Shown: positions 32,247 through 43,955 of the stretch, piece after piece
Position numbering within the stretch: the stretch's first letter is position 1
Layout: the number at the start of each line of letters is the position of its first letter
Origin: an uncultured Bryobacteraceae bacterium
GTDB taxonomy: Bacteria; Acidobacteriota; Terriglobia; Bryobacterales; Bryobacteraceae
NCBI GenBank assembly: GCA_938003835.1
Contig: CALKXJ010000002.1
Location: forward strand, 248,001 to 312,000
Direction: 5' to 3'
DNA: 64,000 nt
Position numbers and translations under genes: made by a program
The notes under the pieces: generated by a model
The model's input: only the letters and a program-made list of their open reading frames with translations
Told to the model about the DNA's origin: nothing
Databases searched by the model: none

Positions 32247-33280
32247 CTTCGAGGCGGGATCTCTCCGCTCTCGACGGCCGCTTCGGACTGGGAGGCGACG
32301 AATCGATCGATTCGCGAAGTGACGGCGTGAGCCGCGTCGAATTGGAAGACCGGCAGAATCGTCCAGGATGCCGTCACGGAAACGAGGCCGCTCCGTCCTT
32401 CCAATTCGATAAACTCCTCGTGCCGCTGGGTGGCGAAGTGGCGCACTTCGCGCTCCAGGGCGACCTCCGGCGCCTGGCGCTCGAGCAGGGCGACGAAGGC
32501 CGGCCCACTCCAGCGGAAAAGGGTGTCGCCCGCACGGAGAAGCCTCTGGAGGCGGGCCGCAAACGACCGGAGAATCTGGTCTCCGGCGGCATAGCCAAAC
32601 CGATTGTTGACAAGGGCGAGCCGGTCAACGACCAGGATCGCCACATAGGCGTGGCGTCTCTCAGCGCACGCCGCCTCGATGGCTCGCTCGGCCTCTGGCC
32701 GACCAGCCAGACCGGTAACCGGATCAAAACGCGGCTCGCGCCCGAGTCCGCCGGACAATCTCGAAACTTCAGCCTTCAGATGCGTAATCAGCTTTGCGGA
32801 CTCTTCTCGATGTCGTGCGGCCTCCTGCTCGAGCTCCCGAACACACTCAGCAAGCCGGGCTTTGAGCAGGCGAATATCCTCGATGGCCGATGCCCGTTCC
32901 ACCCGGCGGCTGATCTCTTTCAGGTTGGCGATCGAGCGTTCGCTTCCCGAGGAGAGCCGCTCCAGCCCTTCGGTGAGCACCGCCACCATCTGCTGCAACT
33001 CGAGAACCTGGGCCCGGATCAGGCGGCCGACCCGGTGGTTGTAGCCCTCCAGGGCTTTGATCGCCTCGCCCGCTACCACGAGGGCATCCTCGGGCTTCTG
33101 AGCTGCGTCCAGGCGGCGATCGAGCTCGGCCATCTCGGCGCGGAAGCGCTCCAGGTCAGTCGAGTCCGCCTCGACGGCGTGGAGCCGGATCGCTTCGACT
33201 AGAAGGTGGTTCACGCGCGCCCGGACACGGGCGAGTTCCTCGGTCTGCGCCGCTTCCAGGTATCGCTTGAGCGAGATCAT
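32243..33280 (-). CDS. Degenerate GGDEF-domain protein
   Basis: 345 residues: N-terminal coiled-coil region (about 1-180), then a GGDEF fold (about 185-325) recognised by DPVTGLAGR and DRLALVNNRFGYAAGDQIL. The active-site GGDEF is replaced by SGPAF (in FRWSGPAFVALL), which removes the metal-binding and catalytic acidic residues. Diguanylate cyclase activity is therefore unlikely; a GTP or c-di-GMP binding or purely structural role remains possible. Its ATG overlaps the stop of the upstream PAS gene (ATGA), so the two probably form a two-subunit sensor. Confidence 0.85.
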   Translation of the reverse strand: MISLKRYLEAAQTEELARVRARVNHLLVEAIRLHAVEADSTDLERFRAEMAELDRRLDAAQKPEDALVVAGEAIKALEGYNHRVGRLIRAQVLELQQMVAVLTEGLERLSSGSERSIANLKEISRRVERASAIEDIRLLKARLAECVRELEQEAARHREESAKLITHLKAEVSRLSGGLGREPRFDPVTGLAGRPEAERAIEAACAERRHAYVAILVVDRLALVNNRFGYAAGDQILRSFAARLQRLLRAGDTLFRWSGPAFVALLERQAPEVALEREVRHFATQRHEEFIELEGRSGLVSVTASWTILPVFQFDAAHAVTSRIDRFVASQSEAAVESGEIPPRS

Positions 33281-34620
33281 GGCCCACGCACGCCAGCCAC
33301 CTTCGGCCGACTCGCGCCGCTGGTGCTCCCGGCGCCCTCGGCTGCCGGCTTCGGGACCCGCTCGGTTAGAGTGTCGCGGAGGCGGCAGAGCTCTTCTTCA
33401 AGCCGGCGCGGGCGAGTGATGTCCGTGATCATCCCCAGCGCACCCAGGAATCTGCCTTCCTCGTTAAAATTGCCGCAGCCGGACACCAGGACCGGTATCG
33501 TCCGCCCGTCCCTGTGCAGAAAAGCCAACTCGAGTCGGCGCCTGAGTCCAACTTTGAGCTCCTCGAAGGCCTCGGCGGCGCGCTCACGCGACTCCGGCGC
33601 GACGAACTCAAGAAAGTGTCTGCCGAGCGCCTGCTGGCGTTCATAGCCGAGCAGCCTTGCCAGCTCCTCGTTCATGAAGGTAACAGCTCCCGCCGCGTCG
33701 GTCATCCAAACGCCTTCCTGGGCCGTTTCCGCAAGCCACCGCCAACGCCCTTCGCTTTGCTGGAGAGCCTGCTCGACGGCCAGGCGCTCGGTCAAGTCGA
33801 GGATCAGGGCCATCACGCCGGCAATCTCACCCTTAGCGTCGTACAGGGGCGCCGTGGAGAGCCTCAGCCGCAGCCGAGTGCCGTCTCTGCGCTGCTGAAC
33901 CACTTCCACGTCCCTGACGCCCTCGCCGGCGAAAGCGAGGTCCTGAATCCGGCGCGAATCCTCGTGCGCGAATTCCGGCATGATCTCATCGAGCGGTCTG
34001 CCCAGAATCTCGTCGGCGCTCCAGCCGAAGATCCGTTCGCAGGCCGGGTTCCAGAGGAGCAAGCGCCGATTTCGGTCGATGGCAGCGATGCCGGCCGGTG
34101 AGGCCTGAATGATGGCATCGTTGCGGAAGTAGTACTCCTGAAGTTCGTCGTGAAGCCGCCAGTGGTGGGTGACATCGCTGAAGGCGACGGCGACCTCCTG
34201 GGGCCGGAGTCGGAACGCGTACACCCGAAAAAGACCCCCGCAGCGCTCATCCTGATATTCGACCCGGTCGTTAAACCAGCTCCTTCCGGTGCGGATCACC
34301 TCGCGATACCTCTCCGGCACCTCGGTGGCCGCCAGGCTCGGAAAGGCCTCCTCGATCGGCTTGCCGATCAGATCGCGGTGTTCCAGCCCGAGGATGCGGT
34401 CGGCCGCGGCGTTGGCCCAGACGAGGATCAGGCGGTCGTCTGCCTCCAGACGGTAGGTGTAGAGTCCGAGCGGAAGGGCGTTGAGAATCTCCGCGTGGCA
34501 CCTCTCGGTCTCACGGAGGGCCGTTTCCGCCCGGCGCCTCCGCCCGAGATTGCGCGCGAGGACGCAGGCCGCCAGGGCGGCAAAACCGGCAACCAGCACG
34601 CTCCAAATTCCCGACTCCAT
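33277..34620 (-). CDS. Membrane-anchored multi-PAS sensor protein
   Basis: 447 residues: one N-terminal transmembrane helix (about 5-23), then three PAS domains with PAC-like ends (about 36-155, 156-285 and 286-410; e.g. WNPACERIFGWSADEILGRP and FMNEELARLLGYERQQALG). No histidine kinase, GGDEF, EAL or methyl-accepting domain is attached; the output is probably the degenerate GGDEF protein encoded by the overlapping downstream gene. Ligand or cofactor of the PAS domains cannot be read from sequence. Confidence 0.85.
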   Translation of the reverse strand: MESGIWSVLVAGFAALAACVLARNLGRRRRAETALRETERCHAEILNALPLGLYTYRLEADDRLILVWANAAADRILGLEHRDLIGKPIEEAFPSLAATEVPERYREVIRTGRSWFNDRVEYQDERCGGLFRVYAFRLRPQEVAVAFSDVTHHWRLHDELQEYYFRNDAIIQASPAGIAAIDRNRRLLLWNPACERIFGWSADEILGRPLDEIMPEFAHEDSRRIQDLAFAGEGVRDVEVVQQRRDGTRLRLRLSTAPLYDAKGEIAGVMALILDLTERLAVEQALQQSEGRWRWLAETAQEGVWMTDAAGAVTFMNEELARLLGYERQQALGRHFLEFVAPESRERAAEAFEELKVGLRRRLELAFLHRDGRTIPVLVSGCGNFNEEGRFLGALGMITDITRPRRLEEELCRLRDTLTERVPKPAAEGAGSTSGASRPKVAGVRGP

Positions 34621-34758
34621 CGTCGACCCGACTCCACAGACGGACGGCCCCTCACGGACGCCGGCGGGCGGGCAGGCGGCGCCTACCCTTTCCCCGGTTT
34701 TCTCATCGGTCGAATGGAAGGCCGGGTTTAATCTTGGTTACAACGCAGCGACGCGGCC

Positions 34759-36744
34759 CTACTGGCTTTGCGCCGGACGCTCGTAGGGAGTCTGGAGATA
34801 GCGGGCCGCCTCCTCCAGCGCCCCCTGGGTATTGTCCTTGGTTCGCAGCGCCAGGTTGTACTCGTTCACCGCGCGCTCGCGCTGGCCGGTGATGTCGAAG
34901 ATCTTGCCCAGGTTGATGTGCGACCAGACTTCGGTCCATTTGGGCTCGAGATCCCCGTTCAGGGCCTCGCGAAACTCGTTGGCCGCGGCCTGGTAGTTCC
35001 GCTGGAGGAAAAAGACCTCGGCGATCCGGAAGTGGGCGAGCGAGCTGTAGCGATTGACGTCGAGCGCCTTCTGATATTCCTTGAGCGCCTCGGCGAACTC
35101 ACCGATCTCGACAAGCTGCTCGCCGCGGCGGATGGCCACCCTCACGCGCATGTTGTCGTCAAAGCGCAGCACCTCGTTGTTCGGGTCGATGACGACGTTC
35201 TTCGGCTTGCCGAAGGTCTCGACGACGAACTCGGTGGAGGGCCCCACCACCTCGACCTCTTTCTCCTCCGGATTGCCCTCGGTTTCGATCTTGAGCGTCA
35301 CCGGCATCCGGAAGGTGTCCAGATCCTGCGTGATCTTGCCCATGATGCGGAAGCCGCTGCGCGTGCGGAAGACCGTGTATTCGATGTTGAACTCCGGAGC
35401 GCCGCTCGACTCGATCCACTGGATGAAGAAGCCCTGGAGATTCCGCCCGGAAACGGCCTCGGCGGCGGCACGGAAATCGTCGGTGAAGACTGCCTTCCAG
35501 GCATACTTTTCGGGGAACTCCTTGAGGAGCCGGGCGAAGGGCTCCTCCCCGATGACGCGCCGCAGCATGTGCAGCACCCCCGCCCCCTTGGCCGCCGTCG
35601 CCGCCCAGAATTCGGGCGAGTAATCCTCGAGGCGCGCCGACTGGATCAGCGGCACGTCCTCGACCGTCAGCGCCTCCACGAAGGCCTCGCGGACCTCGCT
35701 CTCCATCGCCGGCGGGCCGGCCGTCTCCCGCAACCAGACGAATTCGGCGTAGCGGGCCATGCCGTTGGTGAGCCAGAGGTGGTTGCGCGTGGCGGCGGAA
35801 ACCAGGTGGCCCCACCACTGCCGCGCAATCTGATTGACGAGCAGGCGCGAGTTGACCGTTTTGCCGATCCCCTCGGGAGACAAAAACAGCAGGCCCGGCC
35901 CGGCGTAACCGGTGGGCGCGCCGCTATCGGTCTGGATGACGGTGAGCGAGGCCTGGGGCGCGATGCCGAACAGACCGGAGAGGAAGCTCACCACTTTCCC
36001 GACCGCTTCGCCGTAGGCGGCCGCCATCGCCTCGGTCTCGCCGCGGAAGTAAAGGGTGGTCGTAACGCCCTCGCTCGTGACGAGGCGCGGCTCGCCCTGG
36101 ACCACGGCGATGCTGCCGGGAAAGGCCGGCTGGGTGAAGCGGGAACGGAAGCGCATCTGATCCGGCCCTGCCGCTTCGGAGGATTCTATGCCCCCGGCGA
36201 TCACTTTGTAGCCGCTCGGCACGGTGATCTCGAGTTCCGCCGTGTAGCGGTCGGCCGTGTAGTCGTTGACGGGGAACCAGCGCGCCGGGTAAAGCAGAAA
36301 GGCGTGATCCTGCCGGATGGCGGCGAAGGTCAGCCCCCAGACGGGCGACTCTTCCTTGCCGGTGAGCGTCCCGCGGTAGGAGAACCGCAGCGACCTTGAC
36401 TTCCCCTTGCCGAGCAGCTCGGGAAAACTCACCCGGACGGTGAAATCGTCGGCCGTGCGATCCGCAGGCAGCTCGGCGCCGTTCTCATCGACGACCCGCT
36501 CCAGCCGCAAGGCGTTGTGGAGCTGGAAGGAGACGCTCCGCAAACCCTCGTCGAGCGGCTGGAAACGAACCTCCACTTCGGCGGTCAAATCCTGGGTGCG
36601 CGGATGGACCTCCGCGCGAATGACATAATGCTCGACGTCGAGCCGCGCACTCTGGCGCTGCGCGAGCGCCGTGCTGAGCGGCGCCACGAGCAAGGCGGCG
36701 CCGGCAATGAGGCGCCACGCGCGGATCCGGACATTAAGCGACAT
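34759..36744 (-). CDS. Secreted M1-like pseudo-peptidase with C-terminal TPR
   Basis: 661 residues; signal peptide to about residue 29 (ending STALAQ). Residues about 35-530 have the M1 aminopeptidase (gluzincin) layout, but all zinc and catalytic positions are changed: HExxH is NQIAR (304-308, before QWWGHLV), and the WLNEG glutamate is Asn327 (WLTNG). Zinc peptidase activity is thus not expected. A C-terminal part of TPR repeats (about 545-650) implies protein binding. The first ATG overlaps the lpxB stop, so it may be co-expressed with lipid A synthesis. The next 138 bases (34621-34758) hold no recognisable gene. Confidence 0.85.
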   Translation of the reverse strand: MSLNVRIRAWRLIAGAALLVAPLSTALAQRQSARLDVEHYVIRAEVHPRTQDLTAEVEVRFQPLDEGLRSVSFQLHNALRLERVVDENGAELPADRTADDFTVRVSFPELLGKGKSRSLRFSYRGTLTGKEESPVWGLTFAAIRQDHAFLLYPARWFPVNDYTADRYTAELEITVPSGYKVIAGGIESSEAAGPDQMRFRSRFTQPAFPGSIAVVQGEPRLVTSEGVTTTLYFRGETEAMAAAYGEAVGKVVSFLSGLFGIAPQASLTVIQTDSGAPTGYAGPGLLFLSPEGIGKTVNSRLLVNQIARQWWGHLVSAATRNHLWLTNGMARYAEFVWLRETAGPPAMESEVREAFVEALTVEDVPLIQSARLEDYSPEFWAATAAKGAGVLHMLRRVIGEEPFARLLKEFPEKYAWKAVFTDDFRAAAEAVSGRNLQGFFIQWIESSGAPEFNIEYTVFRTRSGFRIMGKITQDLDTFRMPVTLKIETEGNPEEKEVEVVGPSTEFVVETFGKPKNVVIDPNNEVLRFDDNMRVRVAIRRGEQLVEIGEFAEALKEYQKALDVNRYSSLAHFRIAEVFFLQRNYQAAANEFREALNGDLEPKWTEVWSHINLGKIFDITGQRERAVNEYNLALRTKDNTQGALEEAARYLQTPYERPAQSQ

Positions 36745-37892
36745 CGTAGAACCCTTTCGGCAACAGCTCCACCACGCTGGCGGCGGCCTTCTCGAAGGGA
36801 TCCTCCTCGCCCGAGAGCGCCGCGGCGACGCGGGCCAGTTCCTGCTTCATGCGCCGCCGGGCCTCCTCGCCGCCGAGTAGCCGCCGGCCTTCAGCGGCCA
36901 GCGACTCCCCGCTCACTTCATTCTGTATCAATTCCGGCACCACCGGCCGGCCGGCGATCAGGTTCACCATCGAATAGAAAGGCACGTCGACCAGCAGACG
37001 ACCGAGCAACCAGCTCAGGGTGGTGACCCGGTAAAAGACCACCATCGGCGTGCCGAGGAGCGCCGCTTCGATGGTGACGGTGCCGCTGGCCGCCAGCGCC
37101 AGCTCTGCGTGGGCGATCGCGTTCCAGCTATCGCCCTCAATCACTTGGATGGTTTCCGAGGCAAACGGTTCCCAAAATCTGCCCAAGCCGGCGGCAGCCC
37201 AGCTCCCGGGCGGCAGCGCCAGGACGAAGGAGAGCGCCCGGTCCGCAGCCAGGCGCCGGGCTGCCTCGACCAGGTGCGGGAGATGCCGGCGGATCTCACC
37301 TGCGCGGCTGCCGGGCAGCAGCGCCACGATGGGACGATCGCCGGCAAGCCGGTACTTTCGAAGGAACTCCTCCCGCGTGAGCGTGGGCCGCGCCAGGCGC
37401 GCCAGTGGATGGCCGATGTAAAGCGCGGGCACGTTGTGGCGGCGGAAGAACTCCTCCTCGAACGGGAAAATGCAAAGCAGAAGCCGGACGTCACGCCGGA
37501 GGCGCCGCAGGCGGCCCTTGCGCCAGGCCCAGACCTGCGGCGCCACCAGGTAAACGATGGGAACGCCCAGGCGCGCCAGCGCCCGGGCGAGCCGCAGGTT
37601 GAAATCCGGGCTGTCGGTCAGGATGGCCAGATCGGGGCGCCGACGGCGGGCGGCGGCGACAATCTTCCGAAATTCGCCGTAAATCCTCGGGATGTGAGAG
37701 AGGACCTCGACCAGGCCGACCACGGCCAGGCTGGAGGCGTCGATGACGGGCTCCACACCGGCCGAGCGCATGCGGGGGCCGGCGCAGCCGAAAAAGCTCG
37801 CCGCAGGCAACCGGCGCCTCAGCGCCTCCACCAGTTGCGCCGCATAGAGATCGCCCGAGGCCTCGCCTGCCGTGACCAGGATGCGGGGCCTG

Positions 37893-39839
<1,947 letters not shown>

Positions 39840-39920
39840 CGCACCTCCGTCAATCTTATTAGTTTCGGGCGAATCGACTGCGGCTGCAACTTTATTTTCG
39901 CATCCTGGCGCCAAAACACG

Positions 39921-41414
39921 CTATGCCGGCCGGCGGGGCGTCAGATACCAGTCGAGCGCGTCCTGGAGTGCCAGCCCGGGCGGCTCGCGGCCGGCCTCCG
40001 GGTGAGTGGCGCGGAAGCGCCGGAGGGCCAACTCGAGCAGCTCGGCGGCCACCTCGGGATGGGCCGCGGAGCGGTCCGCGAACTCGCCGGGATCGGCCTC
40101 GACATCGAACAGGCGCAGGTAACGGCCCGGCGTCGGGCGGTCGGTCTGGTAGCCGTCGTCACGGGCGCGTTTGCCCGAGCAGTAGATGAGCTTCCAGCGC
40201 CGGGTGCGGATCATGAGCTCTTCGTTGTGCAGATATTCGCTGAAGACGTGACGGCGCGGCCGGGCGGGCCGGCCGCCGGCGAGATAGGGCGTGAGGCTTT
40301 CGCCCTGCATCCGCTCGAGCGGCGGGGCACCCAAAAACTCCAGCAGCGTCGGCGTCAGATCGAGCGACTCCGTCAGCTCCTCGACCACGCGCCCGGCCGG
40401 GATCCGGCCGGGAAAGCGGAAGATCAAGGGCACGCGGACGGCCGGCTCGTAGAAACAGTGTTTTTCGAAGCGGCCATGCTCGCCGAGCGAGTAGCCGTTG
40501 TCGCCCCAGTAGACGACCAGCGTCTCCTCGTCGAGCCCGGTGCCGGCCAGGGCATCGAGCACCACGCCGATGTTGCGGTCCAGAAAGGCCACCGCGGTGT
40601 AGTAGGCGGCGATGATCCCTTGCTTGTCGCGGTCGCTCAGCTCCCGGAAGATCAGCGGAATCTGCCAGGTGTCCTCGGGCCCCACACGCGGAACGGCGAA
40701 GCGCGCCGGATCGAAACGCTCGCGGTATTCGATCGGGAAATCGAATGGAGAGTGAGGTTCGAGAAAGCTGACCCACAGAGCGAAGGGCCGCCGGGGAGGC
40801 TTCCGAAGAAACGCCGCCGCCTTCCGGGCCAGGAAGGCGCCCGCCATGTCCTCCTGGTAGCGCGGGTAGGGGAGCTTGTCGGCGTTCAACCAGATGCGCG
40901 CCGGATCGCGGAAAGGCCGCCACGGCGGCTTCACCGGAATCTCCGGCGGAACCGGGCGCGGCTTCGCCTCCGCGCGCCAGGCTTCTTGAAACGCCCCGTC
41001 GACCAGCGCGATGTCGAAGCCGTGGATGCCGGGCGCGGGTTTCCGGTTGAAGTGCATCTTGCCGAAGGCGGCCGTGAGATAGCCGGCGCGCTGAAGCTGC
41101 TCGGCCAGCGTCACCTGTTCGTCGGCCAGCACGCTCGAAAGCAGCGGCACTCCGCAGGCATGCGGCAGCAGCCCGGTCAGCACCGACTGGCGCGAGGGCG
41201 TGCACATCGGATAGTTGACGTAGTGATGGGAGAAGCGAGTGCCCTGGCGCGCCAGGCGATCGAGGTTCGGCGTCTGGGCCAGCGGATTGCCGGCGGCCCC
41301 CAGCACGTCGTGGCGGTGGTCGTCACCGATCAGGAACAGGAGATTCGGCCGCCTGCTGGTGGGCGAGCACCCGACCAGCGCCGGAGCGCCCAGAAAGCTG
41401 CGTCGGCTGAGCAT
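39921..41414 (-). CDS. Sulfatase, Tat/lipoprotein-type export
   Basis: 497-residue arylsulfatase-family enzyme. Twin arginines (LSRRSFLG) and a lipobox LVGC suggest export as a lipoprotein. Metal ligands D31/D32 (GDDHRHD), the catalytic Cys71 in CTPSRQSVLTG, which is oxidised to formylglycine in active members, and a later WGDNGYSLGEHGRFEKH block are intact. It hydrolyses sulfate esters on polysaccharides or small molecules; the substrate is not predictable. Divergent from the TIM-barrel isomerase gene at 41471. Confidence 0.92.
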   Translation of the reverse strand: MLSRRSFLGAPALVGCSPTSRRPNLLFLIGDDHRHDVLGAAGNPLAQTPNLDRLARQGTRFSHHYVNYPMCTPSRQSVLTGLLPHACGVPLLSSVLADEQVTLAEQLQRAGYLTAAFGKMHFNRKPAPGIHGFDIALVDGAFQEAWRAEAKPRPVPPEIPVKPPWRPFRDPARIWLNADKLPYPRYQEDMAGAFLARKAAAFLRKPPRRPFALWVSFLEPHSPFDFPIEYRERFDPARFAVPRVGPEDTWQIPLIFRELSDRDKQGIIAAYYTAVAFLDRNIGVVLDALAGTGLDEETLVVYWGDNGYSLGEHGRFEKHCFYEPAVRVPLIFRFPGRIPAGRVVEELTESLDLTPTLLEFLGAPPLERMQGESLTPYLAGGRPARPRRHVFSEYLHNEELMIRTRRWKLIYCSGKRARDDGYQTDRPTPGRYLRLFDVEADPGEFADRSAAHPEVAAELLELALRRFRATHPEAGREPPGLALQDALDWYLTPRRPA

Positions 41415-41470
41415 CGTCGAGCGCGATTATATCGCCCGGGAGCCTGCGGCTGGGTTATTTTGATAGGGTC

Positions 41471-42532
41471 ATGACCCGGCGCAGCTTTCTGGTTTCAGCA
41501 ACGGCGCTGGCGACGGCGCCCGCTCTGGCCCAAAGAAAGATTCCCCTCGGGCTCGACGCTTACTCGGTGCGCGCGCTGCGCTGGAAGGCGTTCGAGCTGA
41601 TCGACTTTGCTGCGCGGCTCAAGCTGGACGCCCTGCAACTGGCCGTCCCGGGCGACTACGAGAGCCTGGAGGCGGGCCATCTGGAGCAAGTGCGCCGGCG
41701 GGCCGAAGAGGCCGGCCTGGCGCTCGATGCCGCGATCGGCTGCATCACGCCCACCACCAGGAGCTGGGGAAAGCGCACCGACCGGCCGGAGGACAACATT
41801 GCCATGGGGGTCCGCGTCGCCAAGGCGATTGGCGCGAAGGTGCTGCGCTGTTTCGTGGGCGGCCCGGCGGACCGGCCCATCGCGCCCCACATCGAGCCGA
41901 CACTCAAGGTCCTGCGGGCGGTCAAGAGCCGCCTGACGGGCGAAGGGATCAAGCTCGCTATCGAAAACCACGGGGATTTCCTGGCCACGGAACTGAGGCG
42001 CCTGATTGAAGAGGCCGGGCCGGAGGCGGTGGGTTGCTGCCTGGACACCGGCAATCCCGTCGCGGTCCTGGAGGACCCGCTCGAGACGCTCGAGGTGCTG
42101 GCGCCATACGTTGTCACCTCGCACGTGCGCGATTCGGTGGTCTGGGAGCACCCGCGCGGCGCCGCGTTTCAGTGGGTGGCTCTCGGGGACGGCACGATCG
42201 ATTTCAAGGAGTGGACCGCGCGCTTCGCCGCCCTCTGTCCCGGCGTGCCGATGCAGCTTGAGATCATCACCGGCCGGCCGCCGCAGGTGCTGCCTTTCCT
42301 CGAGCCGGATTTCTGGAAAACGCTCCCCGGGCGGACCGGAGCCGAGCTGGCGAGGTTCCTGAAGCTGGTGCGGGCCGGGCGGCCCTTCATGGGCTCGATG
42401 GTCATTGCGGGCTCAGCTGGGATGCCTCCCGAGTACGAAGCCGCCCTGCGCGTGCAGCAGCGCTACGACGTCGAACGGAGCGTCGAATACGCCCGGCGGG
42501 CGCTCGGCGTGGGGCTGCGCGGGCAAGCCTGA
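41471..42532 (+). CDS. Sugar phosphate isomerase/epimerase-type TIM barrel protein, Tat-exported
   Basis: 353 residues; Tat signal MTRRSFLVSATALATAPALA. A xylose-isomerase-like TIM barrel with the expected metal ligands in IENHGD (Glu), CLDTGNP (Asp), SHVRDS (His) and LEIITG (Glu). Likely isomerises or epimerises a sugar, or acts on an inositol-type substrate. A TATTTT box lies 9 bases before the ATG. Confidence 0.85.
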   Translation: MTRRSFLVSATALATAPALAQRKIPLGLDAYSVRALRWKAFELIDFAARLKLDALQLAVPGDYESLEAGHLEQVRRRAEEAGLALDAAIGCITPTTRSWGKRTDRPEDNIAMGVRVAKAIGAKVLRCFVGGPADRPIAPHIEPTLKVLRAVKSRLTGEGIKLAIENHGDFLATELRRLIEEAGPEAVGCCLDTGNPVAVLEDPLETLEVLAPYVVTSHVRDSVVWEHPRGAAFQWVALGDGTIDFKEWTARFAALCPGVPMQLEIITGRPPQVLPFLEPDFWKTLPGRTGAELARFLKLVRAGRPFMGSMVIAGSAGMPPEYEAALRVQQRYDVERSVEYARRALGVGLRGQA

Positions 42533-42543
42533 GAGAGGAATTC

Positions 42544-42565
42544 CCGGAGAGACCGGCGTCTCCGG
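42544..42565. terminator. Hairpin after the TIM-barrel gene
   Basis: CCGGAGA (42544-42550) and TCTCCGG (42559-42565) form a perfect 7-bp stem with an 8-base loop, 12 bases after the stop. No U-tract follows, so termination is uncertain. Confidence 0.35.
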
Positions 42566-42595
42566 CGCCACTAGATTGAAGGCGGGTGTGGCGCC

Positions 42596-43045
42596 ATGCG
42601 GACGATCGCACTGCTCGTGTCTGTTGCGGCCCTGGCGGCGGCCGAGCCGGGCGCCGGGCGCGTCGAATACGTCGGCGGGACCGTGGCGGCGCTCGCTGAG
42701 CGCCCCAAGGGCCGCCTGATTACCACGGACAACGATTTCCTGATCTTTCAATCGGGTCCGGTGCGCTACGCGGTGCGCTGGCAGCAGGTCACGCTGCTCG
42801 AATACGGGCAGCGGGTCAGCCGTCGCTACGCCATGGGGGTGATCGTCTCGCCCTTGCTGGTGCTAAGCAAGAGCCGGAAGCACTTCCTCACCGTCGGCTT
42901 CACCGACGAGGCCGGCGCGGCGCAGGCCATGGTCTTCCGCGTGGACAAAGACGACATCCGCTCGCTGCTGGTGGCGCTCGAGGTCCGGACCAATCTCAAG
43001 GTGGAGTATCAGGACGAGGACGCCCGGAGGGCCGGCAAAGGATGA
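42596..43045 (+). CDS. Small secreted protein of unknown function
   Basis: 149 residues; signal peptide (MRTIALLVSVAALAAAEPG) and a beta-rich body with YVGGTVAALAERPKGRL and ending KVEYQDEDARRAGKG. No family recognised. A TAGATT box (42572-42577) 18 bases upstream may be its -10. It is followed after 4 bases by another secreted protein gene, so the two are likely co-expressed. Confidence 0.7.
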   Translation: MRTIALLVSVAALAAAEPGAGRVEYVGGTVAALAERPKGRLITTDNDFLIFQSGPVRYAVRWQQVTLLEYGQRVSRRYAMGVIVSPLLVLSKSRKHFLTVGFTDEAGAAQAMVFRVDKDDIRSLLVALEVRTNLKVEYQDEDARRAGKG

Positions 43046-43049
43046 GGCC

Positions 43050-43685
43050 ATGAACTTCGCCTGGTGGTTGCTGCTTGTCAGCTCGGTGGGACTGGCGGCC
43101 GAGGAGGATCCCGGCCGGCGCCTGCTCGAGGTGCGGCGCATACACGTCGAGCGGCTCTCGGGCGGCGAAGGCGCGGACCAGATCCGCGACATGATCATCA
43201 GCAGCTTGCAGCGGACCGGCCTGTTCGTCCTGACGGAAAACCCGGAGCGGGCCGACGCCTTCTTGCGCGGCTCGGCCGAGGATCTCATCTACACCGACGT
43301 GTATCAGAGCGCCGAGGGCATCGACGCGCGCGGTGCGGTCGCGCTGGGCACGCCGCGGACCTCGACCGGACGCTACATCGGCGGGCGGGGGGTCTCGGCC
43401 AGCGCCGGGGCCGGGGAGAACGAGTCCAGCCGCATTCAGGAGCGCAAACACGAGGCGAGCGCGGCGGTGCGCCTCGTGGACCGCGACGGTGACGTGTTGT
43501 GGTCCACCATCCAGGAAAGCAAGGGCGCCAAATTCCGGGGCGCCGCCGCCGATGTGGCCGAGAAGATCACCCGGCAGCTCATGGCCGATCTCGAGCGGCT
43601 GCGCAAGGGCCCGCCAATCGGCACCATACGCGCCGAACCGCCGGCGCGCCGCTCAACGAACAATCCGGACCAGCTTCCGCGTTGA
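43050..43685 (+). CDS. Secreted protein of unknown function, distantly CsgG/DUF4136-like
   Basis: 211 residues; signal peptide (MNFAWWLLLVSSVGLAA), then a compact domain with LQRTGLFVLTENPERADAFL and AAVRLVDRDGDVLWSTIQES, features reminiscent of CsgG- or DUF4136-type outer-membrane lipoproteins, though no lipobox is present. The tail is Arg/Pro-rich. The last 33 bases overlap the convergent DUF167 gene. Confidence 0.65.
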   Translation: MNFAWWLLLVSSVGLAAEEDPGRRLLEVRRIHVERLSGGEGADQIRDMIISSLQRTGLFVLTENPERADAFLRGSAEDLIYTDVYQSAEGIDARGAVALGTPRTSTGRYIGGRGVSASAGAGENESSRIQERKHEASAAVRLVDRDGDVLWSTIQESKGAKFRGAAADVAEKITRQLMADLERLRKGPPIGTIRAEPPARRSTNNPDQLPR

Positions 43686-43925
43686 GCCCGTTCCCGCCAC
43701 GATCTTCACCGAAGACGCCGGAACGCCGAACAAACGGGCGAGGAACGCGCAGAGCTCGGCGTTCGCCTTTCCTTCCCGCGCCGGGGCCGCGATGCGCAGA
43801 CGGAGCGCCCCATCCGCCATGCGCCCGGCAATCTCGTTCCGCGCGGCGCCGGGGACCACTTTCACCGCGAGCGTGAGTTCGCCCCTGCGGCCGAGCTCGC
43901 CGGCCAGCTCCGCAAGGCCAGTCAC
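43653..43925 (-). CDS. DUF167/YggU family protein
   Basis: 90 residues from the GTG at 43925: LAVKVVPGAARNEIAGRM and APAREGKANAELCAFLA are the family signatures. Function is unknown throughout the family. It overlaps the convergent secreted gene by 33 bases and is divergent from trpC, whose candidate -10 lies in the 30-base gap. Confidence 0.85.
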   Translation of the reverse strand: MTGLAELAGELGRRGELTLAVKVVPGAARNEIAGRMADGALRLRIAAPAREGKANAELCAFLARLFGVPASSVKIVAGTGSTRKLVRIVR

Positions 43926-43955
43926 GGCGCCCCTGTTATGATGAGAAGTTCCCGG

